A DNA stretch of 64,000 nt from assembly GCA_025526995.1 (NCBI GenBank), contig JAHLKG010000007.1:620001-684000 (forward strand), in the 5' to 3' direction. The position numbers and the translations under genes are program-made. Positions within the stretch are counted from its first letter, which is position 1, and each line of letters starts with the position of its first letter. Positions 12,586 through 24,138 of this stretch are shown here, one piece after another. Below the pieces are notes generated by a model that was given only the letters and a program-made list of their open reading frames with translations, was not told the DNA's origin and searched no databases. The DNA is from Powellomyces hirtus (taxonomy: Eukaryota > Chytridiomycota > Chytridiomycetes > Spizellomycetales > Powellomycetaceae).

Positions 12586-13109
12586 TAATATGCATGTCTT
12601 TCATTGCTGGAAAACCTAATCTAAACCCATATCCGCCCCAGACGGACAGTGCGCTCCAGAGCAAGATATAGGTCGTTGCAACTTTTTGCACATGTTCCGC
12701 TCGTCCAAATTCGCTAATGTTCATATCTATCCAGGTGAACGCCCCAGACACTTTCATCGTGGGTCCAACAATGAAAAAACCTCAGGCCTGATTCCAGTCG
12801 ACGAGTTCATTTGCGGGCTCGATGGACAGATGTAATCCAACTGTCACTGAGATGGCCGCATGCAACCGAGAGTTGCAGATCCAACCCATTTTTCCTTTGT
12901 ACAAGACTTCCTATTTCTCAGTGTTATCGAGTCGCAAAAGCGCACATGCTGTTGATGATGGAATGATCGTTTCATTGATACCACACGCATGTTGGAACAA
13001 TGGCGGTTATGTACATAGCTGACTTAGATAAGTTACATTCATCCTAAGTATATGTACTCGACTATGCACTCAGTGTCGTCTCTATAGAGCATTTTCTGTT
13101 TATAACACT
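12586..13109. other. Convergent 3' intergenic region
   Basis: AT-rich 3' flanks of the orphan and of the Mpv17-family gene. Short open frames here lack family resemblance or splice support; nothing is annotated. Confidence 0.5.
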
Positions 13110-13789
13110 CTAGGCTGATTTGCCTTTCCCTTTCTTTGCGATTGCGAGCTTTGTGGACACGTTGGTGTAGGTTCCGAAGACGAACGACACGGCGTTGAAG
13201 AATGGTAACCACAGCTCTGGCCTGATGTAGCGGATCGCAATGATCTGCACTGTTGGGAAAACCATCCACGTTATTTTGAGAAGGGGCAACAGGCGGGTCT
13301 TGATTGTTTGAATGATGGTTCTGACGTTTGCGCCGGCAATGTACGCCATAGCCGCGAGGTACACTAGACGGAAAGAGTAGTGTCAGCCCTGTGAATCATT
13401 CGCTTGTTCATCTCTGAGACGGGATGTTTGGACGCACCGGCAGTCTGGATTGGCGCAATGACCAGGTTTCCAAAAAGGAGTTTCCCAATGGCAGTGCCCA
13501 CACCCGTCTTGCCCCTGAATATCCTATCCATCAAGGCATAGAGGAAATGCCCCATGGGCCCACCAATGAGGGCACCGTAAGCAGCCATTCCACCCGCTTT
13601 CTTGAATCCGGTTTCCATATCGGTACCCGTAACCGACGTGGCGACCACTTCTTGCAAGAAGTTGAGGGTGGCCGCGGTGCCCATCTTGGTATAAACGGGA
13701 TGCTCCCGCAGGGAGACGAGGTAACGAATCCAGAGTGTGCGAGGGAAGGTTGAGAGCGCAAACTCGGTCTTGCTGTCGTGGGCAGTCAT
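13110..13789 (-). CDS. Mpv17/PMP22-family membrane protein
   Basis: Two exons, 13438-13789 and 13110-13363, separated by intron 13364-13437 (GTGCGT..TCTAG), give 201 residues. I chose the start MTAHDSKTEF; an in-frame upstream ATG at 13906 would add 39 residues not typical of the family. The protein has the four-helix Mpv17/PMP22 layout: W-x-R-Y-L near the N-terminus, a GPxGHFLYxxMD motif, then a C-terminal block with KITWMVFPTVQIIAIRYIRP. Members sit in the peroxisomal or inner mitochondrial membrane and form or modulate small-solute channels (family knowledge). The basic tail KKGKGK is consistent with a membrane protein. It is divergent from the gene at 14090; two CACGTG elements lie between them. 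Confidence 0.85.
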
Positions 13790-13919
13790 TTTTGGCGATT
13801 GAGCCCTTGTGACGTTTTGCTGATGGTGATGAGTTGACGAGAGAAAGAGACAACGCCCGAACGAAGGCGGGCTAATAGTCTGCCCACCCCGCGTCCACAC
13901 TGTCATTCATTTGGCGTCG

Positions 13920-13992
13920 CACGTGAAGGCGCGCGTTTGTCACGAGGAGATTCCTTTGCTGAGCTAATTGCGGGTCTCGTGAGTCTCACGTG
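13920..13992. promoter_or_regulatory. Two CACGTG palindromes in a divergent promoter
   Basis: CACGTG at 13920-13925 and 13987-13992 lie in the 300-bp gap between the divergent genes at 13110-13789 and 14090-14891. CACGTG is the classical bHLH (Cbf1/E-box) half-site pair. Function here is inferred only. Confidence 0.35.
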
Positions 13993-14089
13993 CAGGGGGT
14001 TTACGCGGCAGGGCGTTTCGTCCCGCCAGACGTAAGAGGTAGTTTCCCTCTCCTCATTCTTCGCCCAATTACTTCTGACAACCAAGCTC

Positions 14090-14891
14090 ATGGAAGGTAA
14101 GGGAGACTGGCTGCATACCCATTATAGACTCGTTTGTGCTTGCCGTCACGCTTCAGCGCTCAGTCTAACATTTTTTTGGCGTAGCTCTACCAACGTACCA
14201 GGAAATCAGCAGCGAAGCGCTTGACCTAATTGAACTGCGAGAGCAGGTCAGCAACTTGCAGCGGGAGCTCACCATTGCCCGCGAAAATACTGCCAGATCG
14301 ATTCGATCCGAAGCGTCGCTCCCTGTTGCACCACCAAGTCCGATAATTCCTCCAGCGCCTGCTCGTTCTCCAACCCCGCCAGCTGCCGAACCACAACCGA
14401 AGTCCGCTGGGATAGGGCTGGTGCCATTGCAAGCGGGTCACCGCCAGGAGAAGCGCTTCTACTTCATCCCAGCTCGAAACATTGCCGCCGTTCTGAGGTC
14501 TAGGGAGGTCATTCTGGTGTCACAAAGCTTAAAGAAGGGCGTGCAACTCTTCGTTCCAGACTGTTTCACAGTCGCCCAACTCGTCGACCGGTATCTGCCA
14601 GAGCTTGTCCTGCTACCCTTGGCTTTCGGACAAGGCTCGCTGCTGGTAAAGCCGAGTGCTGTGGTGGAGGTCTCGACCGTCAATCACCAAGGCTCGCGGC
14701 ACACGTCTGTCTGCGTGATGTCGCAAACCCAGGACGGCGAGAAGGGTGATATCATACGCCGGTTTATTGTCGGCCAGATTCTACCTGTCGTGGTTCGTCA
14801 ATTGGACCCGGAAAACTTTCCGGCGGTCGCTCAGCATCTGGTGGATCAGGATCTTGGCTTTGGAATCAACATCCTGAGTGGCTACTCTTGA
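14090..14891 (+). CDS. Orphan protein with N-terminal coiled coil
   Basis: Exon 1 is only seven bases (ATGGAAG, 14090-14096). After the intron 14097-14184, exon 2 runs 14185-14891, giving 237 residues. Residues about 12-35 form a short heptad coiled coil (DLIELREQVSNLQRELTIA). A proline-rich linker (about 48-75) leads into a mostly hydrophobic, apparently globular domain (RFYFIPARNIAAVLRSREV .. IIRRFIVGQILPVVVRQL). I do not recognise the family. There is no signal peptide or obvious membrane helix. Phase agrees across the intron (GAA G|CT CTA). Confidence 0.65.
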
Positions 14892-15306
14892 TAGTGCGAT
14901 GAGGATATTGTCGGCCTCGCCACTACGCTACCTCCCGGTGACCATGGAATACACGTTAGACCACACGCCCGTGCCACTGCCAACTCGGCCTTGACATGCC
15001 TAGAACTGCACTAGCTCCAAAGGACAACTACAGATCGCGCGTACTGTATATATTTAGACTAGCTGGCGTATGACTAGATAGTAGGCTTTCTTTATCTTAA
15101 CTTATTTTGGTGACCAACGTTCACCTACTGCAAACTCGTATCTAACAAGTTGTGGCGTCAATGACACCCAAGCCAAGCTGAAACTTGAGCGCCCTGTGGC
15201 ATCAGCGCACCGCACAGAATGCCATTGCACTTGGGAGCCGTGTACAAGGCGGCTATGTTTACCGATGTCATCTATCAATGTAACCAAACATCCTCTATGG
15301 AGGCGA
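14892..15306. other. Convergent 3' intergenic region
   Basis: 3' flanks of the orphan (+) and of the DEAD-box gene (-). No coding or RNA signal is supported. Confidence 0.5.
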
Positions 15307-16818
15307 TTATTTTCGGCCTCTGGAGGAGCTTTGTCCTTTCGATGACTTTTTCCGTACGAGTCGGTTGTTTGTAGATTCCTCATCATCCTTATCGGCAGAG
15401 TTGTCTTCCAGCTGCCCGGTTCTCTTCCGCTTGCCAACCCCACCGGCTTTCGCGTTGGCAAGTTCCTCCTTTAATTGCATGTGGGCGAAGCGAGTGGCCT
15501 CAGCGACACGCTCCTGCAGCATCAACACCGCCGTCTTGTCTTTGCCTAGTGGGTATTCATCCAGCTTCTTGTTCATGGCGTGCTCAATGCGCTGGTACCA
15601 CTCGACATCGTACTGGGTAACAAGGGTGATACTCTTTCCTGATCGACCGGCACGAGCCGTTCGTCCAACTCTGTGAATGTAGTCTTTACTGGATTGCGGG
15701 ACGTCATAGTTGATAACGACGTCGACACCTTGGATGTCAAGACCTCTACTGGCAACGTCCGTGGCAATGAGAATGTTGCGGCCTCCAGATTTGAACTTTT
15801 GCAAGGCACCGAGACGTTTTGGTTGAGACATTTGACCGTGCAGGCACACAGCCTCGAATCCGAGATTTCGCAGCATCAGAGCCAGCTTTTGTGTACTAGC
15901 GCACGTCAATGTGAATACGATACAGGTCTGACCGGCAAGTTCGTTGAGGAGATATGTAAGGTAGCATTCTTTGTGTTTGAAGGGGAAAAAGATGTAGTAT
16001 TGGAGAAGAGTGGAAACTGTCGAGTATCTGAAACAAGATGGAAACTGTAAGCACGAGTCCACGCTCATAGTACTGCAGATAGATCACGCTCACTTTGTGT
16101 CAACCTCAACTTTGACGGGATTGACTAGGGATGCTCTCTGCAACTTTTCCACTTTGCTGGTCATGGTTGCTGAGAACAGGAAGGTGTTTCGCTCCCTTGG
16201 AATGACTTTCAGCAGCTTTTCGATTTCAGCTCCGAAATCCAGGTCGAGCAATCGATCCGCCTCGTCCATGACCAGGTATTTCAGCTGCTTCATGTTGAAC
16301 CCCTTTGTGTTTTCCAGATGATCGATCAATCGACCGGGAGTGCAAATGACAATGTGTGGCTTTTTGGAAAGGGCTATTGACTGAGACATCATGTCCATTC
16401 CTCCGACAATGACCGCACAGCGGACACCGATGGTCGACCCAAGAGCTTCAAACTGTTCCGATATTTGAAAGGCCAGCTCTCTTGTTGGGGCCATAACACA
16501 GGCGTACATGGGCTGTGGAGCTTCGAAGAGACGTTGAAGAATGGGGAGGGCGAACGCGGCTGTCTTTCCGGAACCTGTTTGGGCCAAACCGATGATATCC
16601 CGTCCTTCCAGAGCCTGTGGAATCGACGCCTGTTGGATTTCTGTCGGGTGGCGGAAGTTGAGTTTAGCGCAGGCCTCAACCAGCTGGGGGATAAGACCCT
16701 GCAAAAAGAGAAAGCGCATGACCCCGTTAGTTTGACAATGTTGGAAAGACTGCATAATGATATGTGTTCATACCAGGGACTCGAAGGTGACGGGCGCTGT
16801 TTCTGTTTCTTCTGCCAT
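15307..16818 (-). CDS. RRP3: DEAD-box RNA helicase DDX47/Rrp3
   Basis: Three exons, 16774-16818, 16094-16698 and 15307-16027, give 456 residues, close to yeast Rrp3 and human DDX47. All DEAD-box motifs are visible: the Q motif (F-R-H-P-T-E-I-Q), AQTGSGKT near residue 55, [35 protein letters not shown], then in the second RecA domain [11 protein letters not shown] and [11 protein letters not shown]. The segment [20 protein letters not shown] is typical of DDX47 rather than other DEAD-box branches. The C-terminal about 60 residues are Lys/Ser-rich and basic. Rrp3 acts in the nucleolus in early 18S pre-rRNA cleavage (family knowledge). Confidence 0.95.
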
Positions 16819-17092
16819 TATATGTGCGTTCTGCGCTTGTGTGTGTATGTATAAATGTATATATGTGGAATGCAAGTGTGTTCGTGGGTAGGTTGGAAAA
16901 AAAGAAATAAGCTCGCTTGTCACTGACGAGTTTCACATTTGTTCGATTGCTGACAGATCACTGGGCTGGCGAGTTGATATGCTGCCATGGTCACATGCGC
17001 AGGTGCACACTTGCCGTGAGGGCGACTGGGTGAGTCCTGGCAATTGCATACTCCGACAACCCCCCCACCCGTCGATACGCTTGCAACCAACT

Positions 17093-17403
17093 ATGACTCT
17101 TCCCGTAGCGTGTGAGGAAATAAGCCAACGGTTTCGGGCATGCGTCGATAGAGAAAACTTGTGGGGCCGTGTGCTCGGACGCTGTGACTACCTCAAGGAC
17201 GAGCTGGAGAAATGCCTGCGGAAAGAGGTACCGTCGCGGAGCAGTCAGTTCATGAACAACACATTCTCTCCAATGTTTATGGTTTGTTATTGTTTAATCA
17301 GTACATCGGTCGGAAAAAACGTAGTTTAAAGAGCTCAAAAGAAACGCGCCGAAAGTGGGAAGAAGCCAACGCAGATATTGGCTTCGAGACGCCAAGTAAA
17401 TAG
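17093..17403 (+). CDS. CMC2-like twin-CX9C mitochondrial protein
   Basis: Exons 17093-17227 and 17302-17403 give 78 residues. The protein contains two CX9C pairs (CEEISQRFRAC and CDYLKDELEKC) separated by a short linker with ..GRVLGR.., followed by a basic helix ending KETRRKWEEANADIG. This helical-hairpin arrangement and C-terminal KW motif match Cmc2-type cytochrome c oxidase biogenesis factors, imported by the Mia40 relay into the intermembrane space. The N-terminal MHP start typical of Cmc2 is absent; the upstream in-frame ATG at 16979 would add a non-homologous leader. Assignment within the CX9C group is moderately sure. Confidence 0.75.
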
Positions 17404-17798
17404 AGCTGGATCAACTTGGAGACGATAGCCACCACTCCATCTGTCAAGGTTCTTCGCTCTATCTCATTTGGGGGCATTTGGGGAAAACAAGAAGTTCACG
17501 TCTGACGTTTCTGGGGACGTGATTCACACGCGGTTGCTCGCAAGCAATCGGTTCACGGGTCGATGAGGGCAAGGGGACCATCTAGCACTCCTTATGCCAT
17601 GGAAGGCCGCTTCGCAATCTGGCTTTCCCTGTGGCCACGTAGTCTAGTCTAGCATCATTTTGTTTATTCTTCCACACCATGTAAACGAGCCGAACGATGT
17701 CAATTCCACGATTGCGTAAGCTTGAGCAAGTACAAGTAGTGTGGTCCTCCGCAGACAGATGCTCGGTTTTATCATATCTCAGTTCGATTCGATAAAGC
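17404..17798. other. Intergenic, upstream of the gamma-butyrobetaine dioxygenase gene
   Basis: No coding signal is supported. It serves as the 3' flank of the CX9C gene and the promoter region of the next gene; no clear TATA box was seen. Confidence 0.5.
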
Positions 17799-19136
17799 AT
17801 GCTCAGACAGTGCCGCCCTCCGTTTACCATCTCCTTGAGATCCTGCAGGCATCGGAGGTTTCATACCAGCCCAACCGGGCTGACGAAGATCACAGCAAAT
17901 GCCAATGATGTTATAATACAGTGGGATGGAGTTGGTGCAGTGGCTTCCACAACCGCCTCACCTGCGAGCCGTTTCCACCGCCTTTGGTTACGAGATAACT
18001 GTCAGTGTCCGCAATGCGTGCATCCGTCGAACAGGCAGAAGTTGCACTCATCCGCGGACGTCAGCAGCACTGTCGCCTTCACCGAAGCGAAGCTTGTGCA
18101 AGATTGTTCTGGACGTGAGCAGCTGAAGGTGCATTGGGCTCCCGGGAGTCTTCAGCATCCTCGATCACCTTCTAATACGCAGCCACACGACTCTGTTTAC
18201 GATATTTCGTGGCTTCAGCAAAATGACCCAGCGTCCGTCACTCTCCGACGAGACGGCCTGTTAAAGCCTGTGCTATGGGAGGCCGATCTATACTCAAAGA
18301 ATAAGCGCGATGTGAATTACGATGATTTCATGAGATCTGACGATGGCCTCCGGAAAGCATTGGAAGAGTTGAGAGATTATGGTCTCGTGTTTATCCGGAA
18401 GGTTCCCACCAACGACACTGAAGTAGAGCGGATTGCGGAACGGTTTGGATGCATACGCAACACTTTCTACGGGACGTCATGGAATGTAAAGAGCATGCCA
18501 GATGCAAAAAATATTGCATACACATCTCTCGATCTGGGACTGCACATGGATCTCATGTATGAATTATTTTTTGAAAATCCATTTGAGCTGAAGTTACCCT
18601 AGTTCACCAGCTCTCGCGTTAACAGGTACTTCGAAGCCCCACCAGGTCTGCAGCTGTTACATAGCCTCAAAAACTCTGTTACCGGGGGAGCATCCATCTT
18701 TCTGGATTCATTCAAAGCTGCTGCAATGCTCAAAAAAACAAATCCTGAGGCTTATAAGGCTTTGACAGAGATACCTGTGACCTTTCATTACATCAACGAT
18801 GGACGACACATGCACTTCCGTCGACCAACGATTGTAGAGAACGACCATAACGAACCTGTCATGGTTTACTATGCTCCGCCCTTCCAAGGGCCACTGGAAT
18901 CAGAGGAGGTTGATCGCTTCTATTCGGCTTTCCATGCATTTGTCAACATACTCAAAGAGCCGTCATTGACATACAAAATGATGATGAGACCCCGAGATTG
19001 CGTTGTGTTTGCGAATCGGAGGGTGTTGCACGGCCGGGAAGAATTTGATGCCGCTTCCGGAGAGCGACATTTGAAGGGTGCTTATGTGGACTGGGACGAT
19101 TTCAAAGATAGGTTGCGCGTATTTGGTCGCGCTTAA
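17799..19136 (+). CDS. Gamma-butyrobetaine dioxygenase-like Fe(II)/2-oxoglutarate oxygenase
   Basis: Exons 17799-18556 and 18626-19136 give 422 residues. The first 25 residues are Arg/Ser-rich without acids, a likely mitochondrial presequence. Residues 60-80 hold the DUF971-type zinc site (WLRDNCQCPQC..H, Cys68/70/73 and His75). The catalytic domain has the iron-binding H-x-D (HMD, about residues 249-251) and distal His near 388 (RRVLHGREEF). The ending HLKGAYVDWDDFKDRL resembles BBOX1 (..EGAYxDWD..) more than trimethyllysine dioxygenase. BBOX converts gamma-butyrobetaine to L-carnitine, the last step of carnitine synthesis. The intron junction (CTCAT|G TAC) restores the HMDLMYFEAPPGLQ segment, supporting it. 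Confidence 0.88.
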
Positions 19137-19253
19137 TTAGCCAGAGCACAGATTCGTCTTCTCAGTAAGCAGCGTAGATCGGGAATTAGATAGATATTCT
19201 GGACGTGTCGTCGTCCACCAGGGACAATATACAATTGACCCCATATCGGCCGC

Positions 19254-22034
19254 CTATGCGTTTGTCTCTTCCTTCTTTTTGCCAAACATGCCGCGGAGGC
19301 CTCTCTTCTTTGAGAGGCTGCCGGTCGTCTCGCTACGTTTCATTCCAGCTTGCGATACCGGGGAGGTGACGGCTGCAGTCTCTTCTTCCGGAGCTGAGGA
19401 TCCGTCCACTTTGCCCATTTGCTTGAGGAACTCTATCCACTGCAATGGCGGGGTGACATGCGTCGACCCTAAGAGAACGTCACGCTGAAAATCATTCTTA
19501 ACCATATATACGGTTCGCAACTCAGAGAAGGTAACGCCACCCAGGGTGAATACGATCACTCGGGGCCCATTCTTGCGAATATCTGACTGCTGGGCAGGCT
19601 CAGCTTTGTTGGCGGAGGTAGCGGAACTTGCCTCTGGTCCACTCCGCTTGGTCGCCCACGAGGGCCGTGTTGTACGTAGCGAATTCGGAAACATCGGGTC
19701 CGGCGGCTGTAGGGCGTTCTTGGAGTTAGGTTGCGCGGCGCGTGCCTGCACGGGTGCGCTCCTGGGCGAGTCTGGCGGCGGCTCCGACAACCAGGGGAAG
19801 AGGTTTGTATCTAGTTGATTGGTCAGTTGGTCCTACGAGACGTCGGGTTAGATTACAAGAAGCACTGCTGATAAATAGGCGATCTTCATCGCACCTCCAG
19901 GACTGACTTGAGCACGGGATTCCATCTACTCAAGTCGTACGACTCCCCTTCGTCTCCTTTCTTCCTCTTCTTGCCATGAACATGATAGGCGTACCGGCCC
20001 TTTTGATCCTTCTCGCCCTTCTCCTTCCCCATCCTGACGCCCCAGTAACTAAGATTGGTGATCGCCTGACTCTCCTCTAGTGAAAGCTTCGCGTATCCCA
20101 GCAACCGCCGACGCTCTTCATCGTCGATGCCGTTCTGCGCGATAATGTATAGCATTAGAAGCCGCAGCTTATCGGATGAGGACACGTTCGGACTGTCGAG
20201 AGCCGGGACCATGTCAACCATGGTTTGTGTGAACTTGATTGCGCGGCCCTTTGCAGTCTCTCCGGTAGCTAGATCCTTCGATCGCAAAAACGTTAGGTGT
20301 TATGATTCCAAGATGCCTTATGCAAACGAATTATGCCCAAGACGTACCTGTTCCACGGCTGCCACTATGTCAAGTTGTCTCCGTTCAAACATGTTCTTGC
20401 ATTCTTGACAAATGTTGATATGAGCGGAAAACTGAATGAGACAAGCAGTGAGAGGAAGGTAATCAGGACTGGGAAATGCAAAGGCTTCCTGTCATGGCTA
20501 ACCTTCGCTTTCATTTCCTGGAACTGCGGGAGGGAACTCAGGGTCTCTTTCATGTGCTTTAACGCATCAATCCCGCTAGTAAGGACCTATTAGAGGAAAT
20601 AAGGTCCACAATCGGACATTGACTGAAGCCTTACCCAGATTGATCTGCACCACCCTCCTTCTCCATCGCAGACGATGCAGCCCGATTCTCGGTCAAAAAC
20701 TTGTTGAATGTGTTACGGATGTAGTCCACGGCATCCGCGTAATGCCAATGTCGGATGAGCATCTGCATGCACAATGAATTCAATGAGTATTCCGTCATCA
20801 ACCAGACTAGCATCGTCTATCAGTCCTACCCATATCGGGTCATTCTCGTCCAGCGAGGCCGTGACACTTTGTTTTTGCCCATCGAGGTCCGCAGTAGGCG
20901 ATCCAGACTCTCCTGGGTCGGCTTTGTACATGTAACGCCCGCCCTCAAGCACCAGTAAATCGTTCATCATCGCCTGGTACGTAAATTCGTGCACAATCGG
21001 GGATATCATGTCCAGTGTCCGGTCCGTTATAATCAGCACGCTGCGCTTGTAATTGGACGGCGGCGGGAATGAGGAATCTTGCCGCGCCAGCTCATCGAGC
21101 TCACTTTGCACAGCCTGTGCCACGTATAGCGGGATTGTTGGTACTGTCGAATTTGGCGATTGGTAATAGCGGATATACGGATAGTCTCCTAGCGTGGCCA
21201 GAGTAGACGCTAACTATTGGGTCATGAGTTACTTCCTGGCTTTAACAGAGGCATCGAGCAGAGAGAACTCACTTTCTTTGCAATCACTGTAATTTCCAAC
21301 TGGCGCGATCCTTCGCGTATCGGGCTGTAAAGCGGTAAAGCGCTGTTCGGCTGATCGAAAGTAAACACCTGCGATTCATACGCTATGAAGTCGACATTCA
21401 TCTCCTTTAGAGTTTTGATATGCGATATGGCGGAAGATGCTTTGATCCTATCGAACAAGTGATCGGGCAAGGCTTTCTTACGGAGACAGAGAGAGTTCAG
21501 TGCATGTCGCAAAAACGCGGCGAATCTTTGTTTCGAAACGTGTACCTGACGTAAAGAAGATATGCCCCACGGCATACATCTTCGACGGTTGTTCGGCTTT
21601 TTTGGCTTCTTTCGTATTGGATGGTGGCGGAGGAAAGTCATCTATGAGTCGCTGAACGCATGCTTCTGTGGGCGATATGAAATATATGGCTTCCTTCGAG
21701 GGATACGCTTGCCGTTTCCTCGTAATGTCTTCGACCACTAACCCGAACGAAATTGGGCGGTTATCAAGGAGGTCAGGAATGAATAGTTGACGGTAACGTA
21801 CACGTTACGTTCTCCTCCAGAATATCATGCATTCTACATGCATTGTTGAGGATTTTGATTGACTTTGGGTCGACGACAATTATCTTCCATCGGTTAGCTG
21901 GCTGCACCGACTGGATCATGTCGTTTAGAATCCCTGCTCATATAGACGCGAAGTCAACTCCTGCTACTTCTAAGCGAAAGAAATGTTGCAGCCCAAAACT
22001 TACGCTTTTTCATAATCTCTTTGAGAGACGTCAT
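19254..22034 (-). CDS. SEC1: Sec1/Munc18-family (SM) protein, Sec1 type
   Basis: Ten exons: 22004-22034, 21802-21933, 21546-21737, 21273-21472, 20830-21213, 20635-20762, 20503-20575, 20348-20431, 19895-20275 and 19254-19832; together 727 residues. The start MTSLKEIMKKR, the WKIIVVDPKSIKIL strand, DILEENVTLVEDI, the domain 2 segment RSVLIITDRTLDMISPIVHE and the helix LRLLMLYIIAQNGI are hallmarks of Sec1/Munc18 proteins. SM proteins clasp syntaxin and SNARE bundles; Sec1 acts at the plasma membrane in exocytosis. The C-terminal about 60 residues form a Ser/Lys-rich tail ending in KKRGLRGMFGKKKEE, which is lineage-specific. Every intron phase is consistent. Confidence 0.95.
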
Positions 22035-22710
22035 TGTGGGTTGTGTTTTTCCAAGGATCAAAACTTTTGATGAGATTTTCCTTTTTGACGGCTTTGGGAA
22101 GTTGGGGGAAGCGATCTGACGCGTGCCGCTTCGTGTGCTGACAGCGCGTCGCGTCCCTGCCACTATCTAACCAAGCACTGTCATTTCAAGCCTGACCCGA
22201 TCCGATGAAGGAGGGTTCTGTTCGTTGGAGTAAGGTGTTACCCATTGGGGGAAGATTTCCGAGAGTCGTCTATTAGGCTCCGCCTAAAACATACATTGGC
22301 CCTGCTGCCGGACCAAAACGTGTAAGATCGCGTCTCACATTGAAATCACTGCTATCATCAGAGACGTTAAGGTATCCTTCCTTGAAATTTTATAATTGGA
22401 ATTCACTCGCAGTAATGCAAGCAGGGTATACGTTTTAACTGCCCAGAACTGCTAAGCTATGGTTTGAGCTTGAAAATACCGTTCGAAACCAGCACAGCAC
22501 CCCGCTGTTTCACTAAGCAGATCAAAACTTCCAACGATTGATACTAAGATTTGCACTTTTTTGTCCAAGTATTTGTATGGTATTTTGATGATTGCATTAA
22601 AATGCAAGGCATACGATTGACTTCGGTCCCCGATAAAGCTATTTCAAAATGCGCAAGTGACCTTCCGATGTTTAAACCCCCTTCCAATACTTGTTGTGCA
22701 CAGGGTGCCA
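22035..22710. other. Intergenic AT-rich region
   Basis: Promoter side of SEC1 and 3' flank of the orphan at 22711. No coding, tRNA or repeat signal was found. Confidence 0.5.
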
Positions 22711-23464
22711 TTAAGCAAAGCGCTCGCTAGCTTTCCTGATTCGTATCTTCCTCCTAGGAGCAGTGCAACTCCCGCAATCACAGGTGCTGACTCCGTCTTT
22801 GGCCGCTCGTTTCCGCTTCAGTCCGCCGAGACCTGAGGGCATGCGTGGCGGTGGTGGCACTGGCGCGATGATAATGTTGATGTCTTTGGGCATCGTGGTA
22901 TTGTACAAGATTTTGGAAAGCGATGGGAGGAACGTTGGAGGTGTTTTGGACGAAGGGCGACAGAAAGCATAGTAACGGCTCGTCTGTATTCGATTCAGAC
23001 GTTTAGAAACATGTAGCCATCACACTTTCAATGCCGCCAATTCTCAATGTGAGAGTCGACAGCCCCACTAAACTTACGCCAGGGTTGATGTATGACAAGA
23101 CGCCGTTGTACTCATCGGCAAGCGTCAATTGCTTCGGAGGCTCGATGCAAGCGAGTGCCGCAGCAGCTGCTGCTAATCCATCAAGGGAAGAACCGGGGTT
23201 TGGATGATAAGGGTCATTGATAGGTTCGACGCCCGCTACTCCACTGCCAAGTCGTGGAATCCTGGAGGACGCCAGTGTTGTGGAGAGTGAGGCAATGGAG
23301 GACGTGGACGCGGCTGCTGCCGAGCCTGGTGGTAGTTGTGCGTTATATGTGCGGTACGGGTAAGGGTATTGATAGCGCCAGTATGGGTAAGGGTCGTAGC
23401 TTCGTGAGACGTACGGCGCGGACATGATTTCAGCGAAAGATGTCGGAAGCTGGGAGGCCGCCAT
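22711..23464 (-). CDS. Orphan protein with Tyr/Pro-rich and Ala/Ser-rich segments
   Basis: Exon 1 23078-23464 and exon 2 22711-22983 are joined by a 94-bp intron (GTAAGT..ATACAG, phase 0), giving 219 residues from MAASQLPTSF. An in-frame ATG at 23512 would add 16 residues. Residues 20-40 are aromatic and proline-rich (YDPYPYWRYQYPYPYRTY), followed by Ala/Ser-rich stretches. The C-terminus has a proline tract (APVPPPPRMP), a basic patch (LKRKRAAK), a small cysteine cluster (CDCGSC) and basic RRKIRIRK, which could act as a nuclear signal. I do not recognise the family. Confidence 0.5.
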
Positions 23465-24138
23465 GGGTGGTACAGAGCAATGCTGATATGTGAGGAGGTG
23501 TGGTAATTTCAACTGCCAGAGCTGTTACTGCGCCGAAGAAAATCGATGTATGAGACAGGTGCAAGGAATGGTGGGGTATCTGAAAGAACGGTTGTGTGAA
23601 CCAGCACTGAGGGTATCGGAGGAATACTGGACAAGATAGAAGACGGGATTCCAGAGTACAACTAATCACGGGGAAGCATCATATTATTACACGCGACGTT
23701 CAACGTCTCTGCGACTAGTAAATAACGGTGCACAGATTAGGGGACAAGCAATGTCCAGGTTCCTTTTGTACATAATAGGCGCAGAAGATGATCCCCCACT
23801 AGTAGTCTGTCCAGATCACGGGATGAAGAGAAAATGACCCTTGAGACCACGGGGGCCATGTAAGACAGTTAAAGAAACCTTTGTTTCATGACCCGCTCCT
23901 TGGTGTAGTCTAGCTCGAGTGCAAAAGCCTGGGAGACCCTCAATGGCAGGGTGAAAAATTGCACCTTGCTCAATGTCGGTGATCGGAGTGTTGCTGCGCC
24001 ACATGGCTGACGTGATTGACAGTCCGCTGGATTTTGACACTTTTTCCAAGTGATTCAGCAAACAAGCCAGTACGACTGTGCATGTGCCACAGCTTTGCAA
24101 TGAGTCTCATGTGGCTTCTATAATTTACTAGTCTACGT
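23465..24138. other. Intergenic between the orphan and the SET gene
   Basis: Short open frames on the minus strand around 23816-24100 lack family similarity and splice context. Nothing is annotated. Confidence 0.5.
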
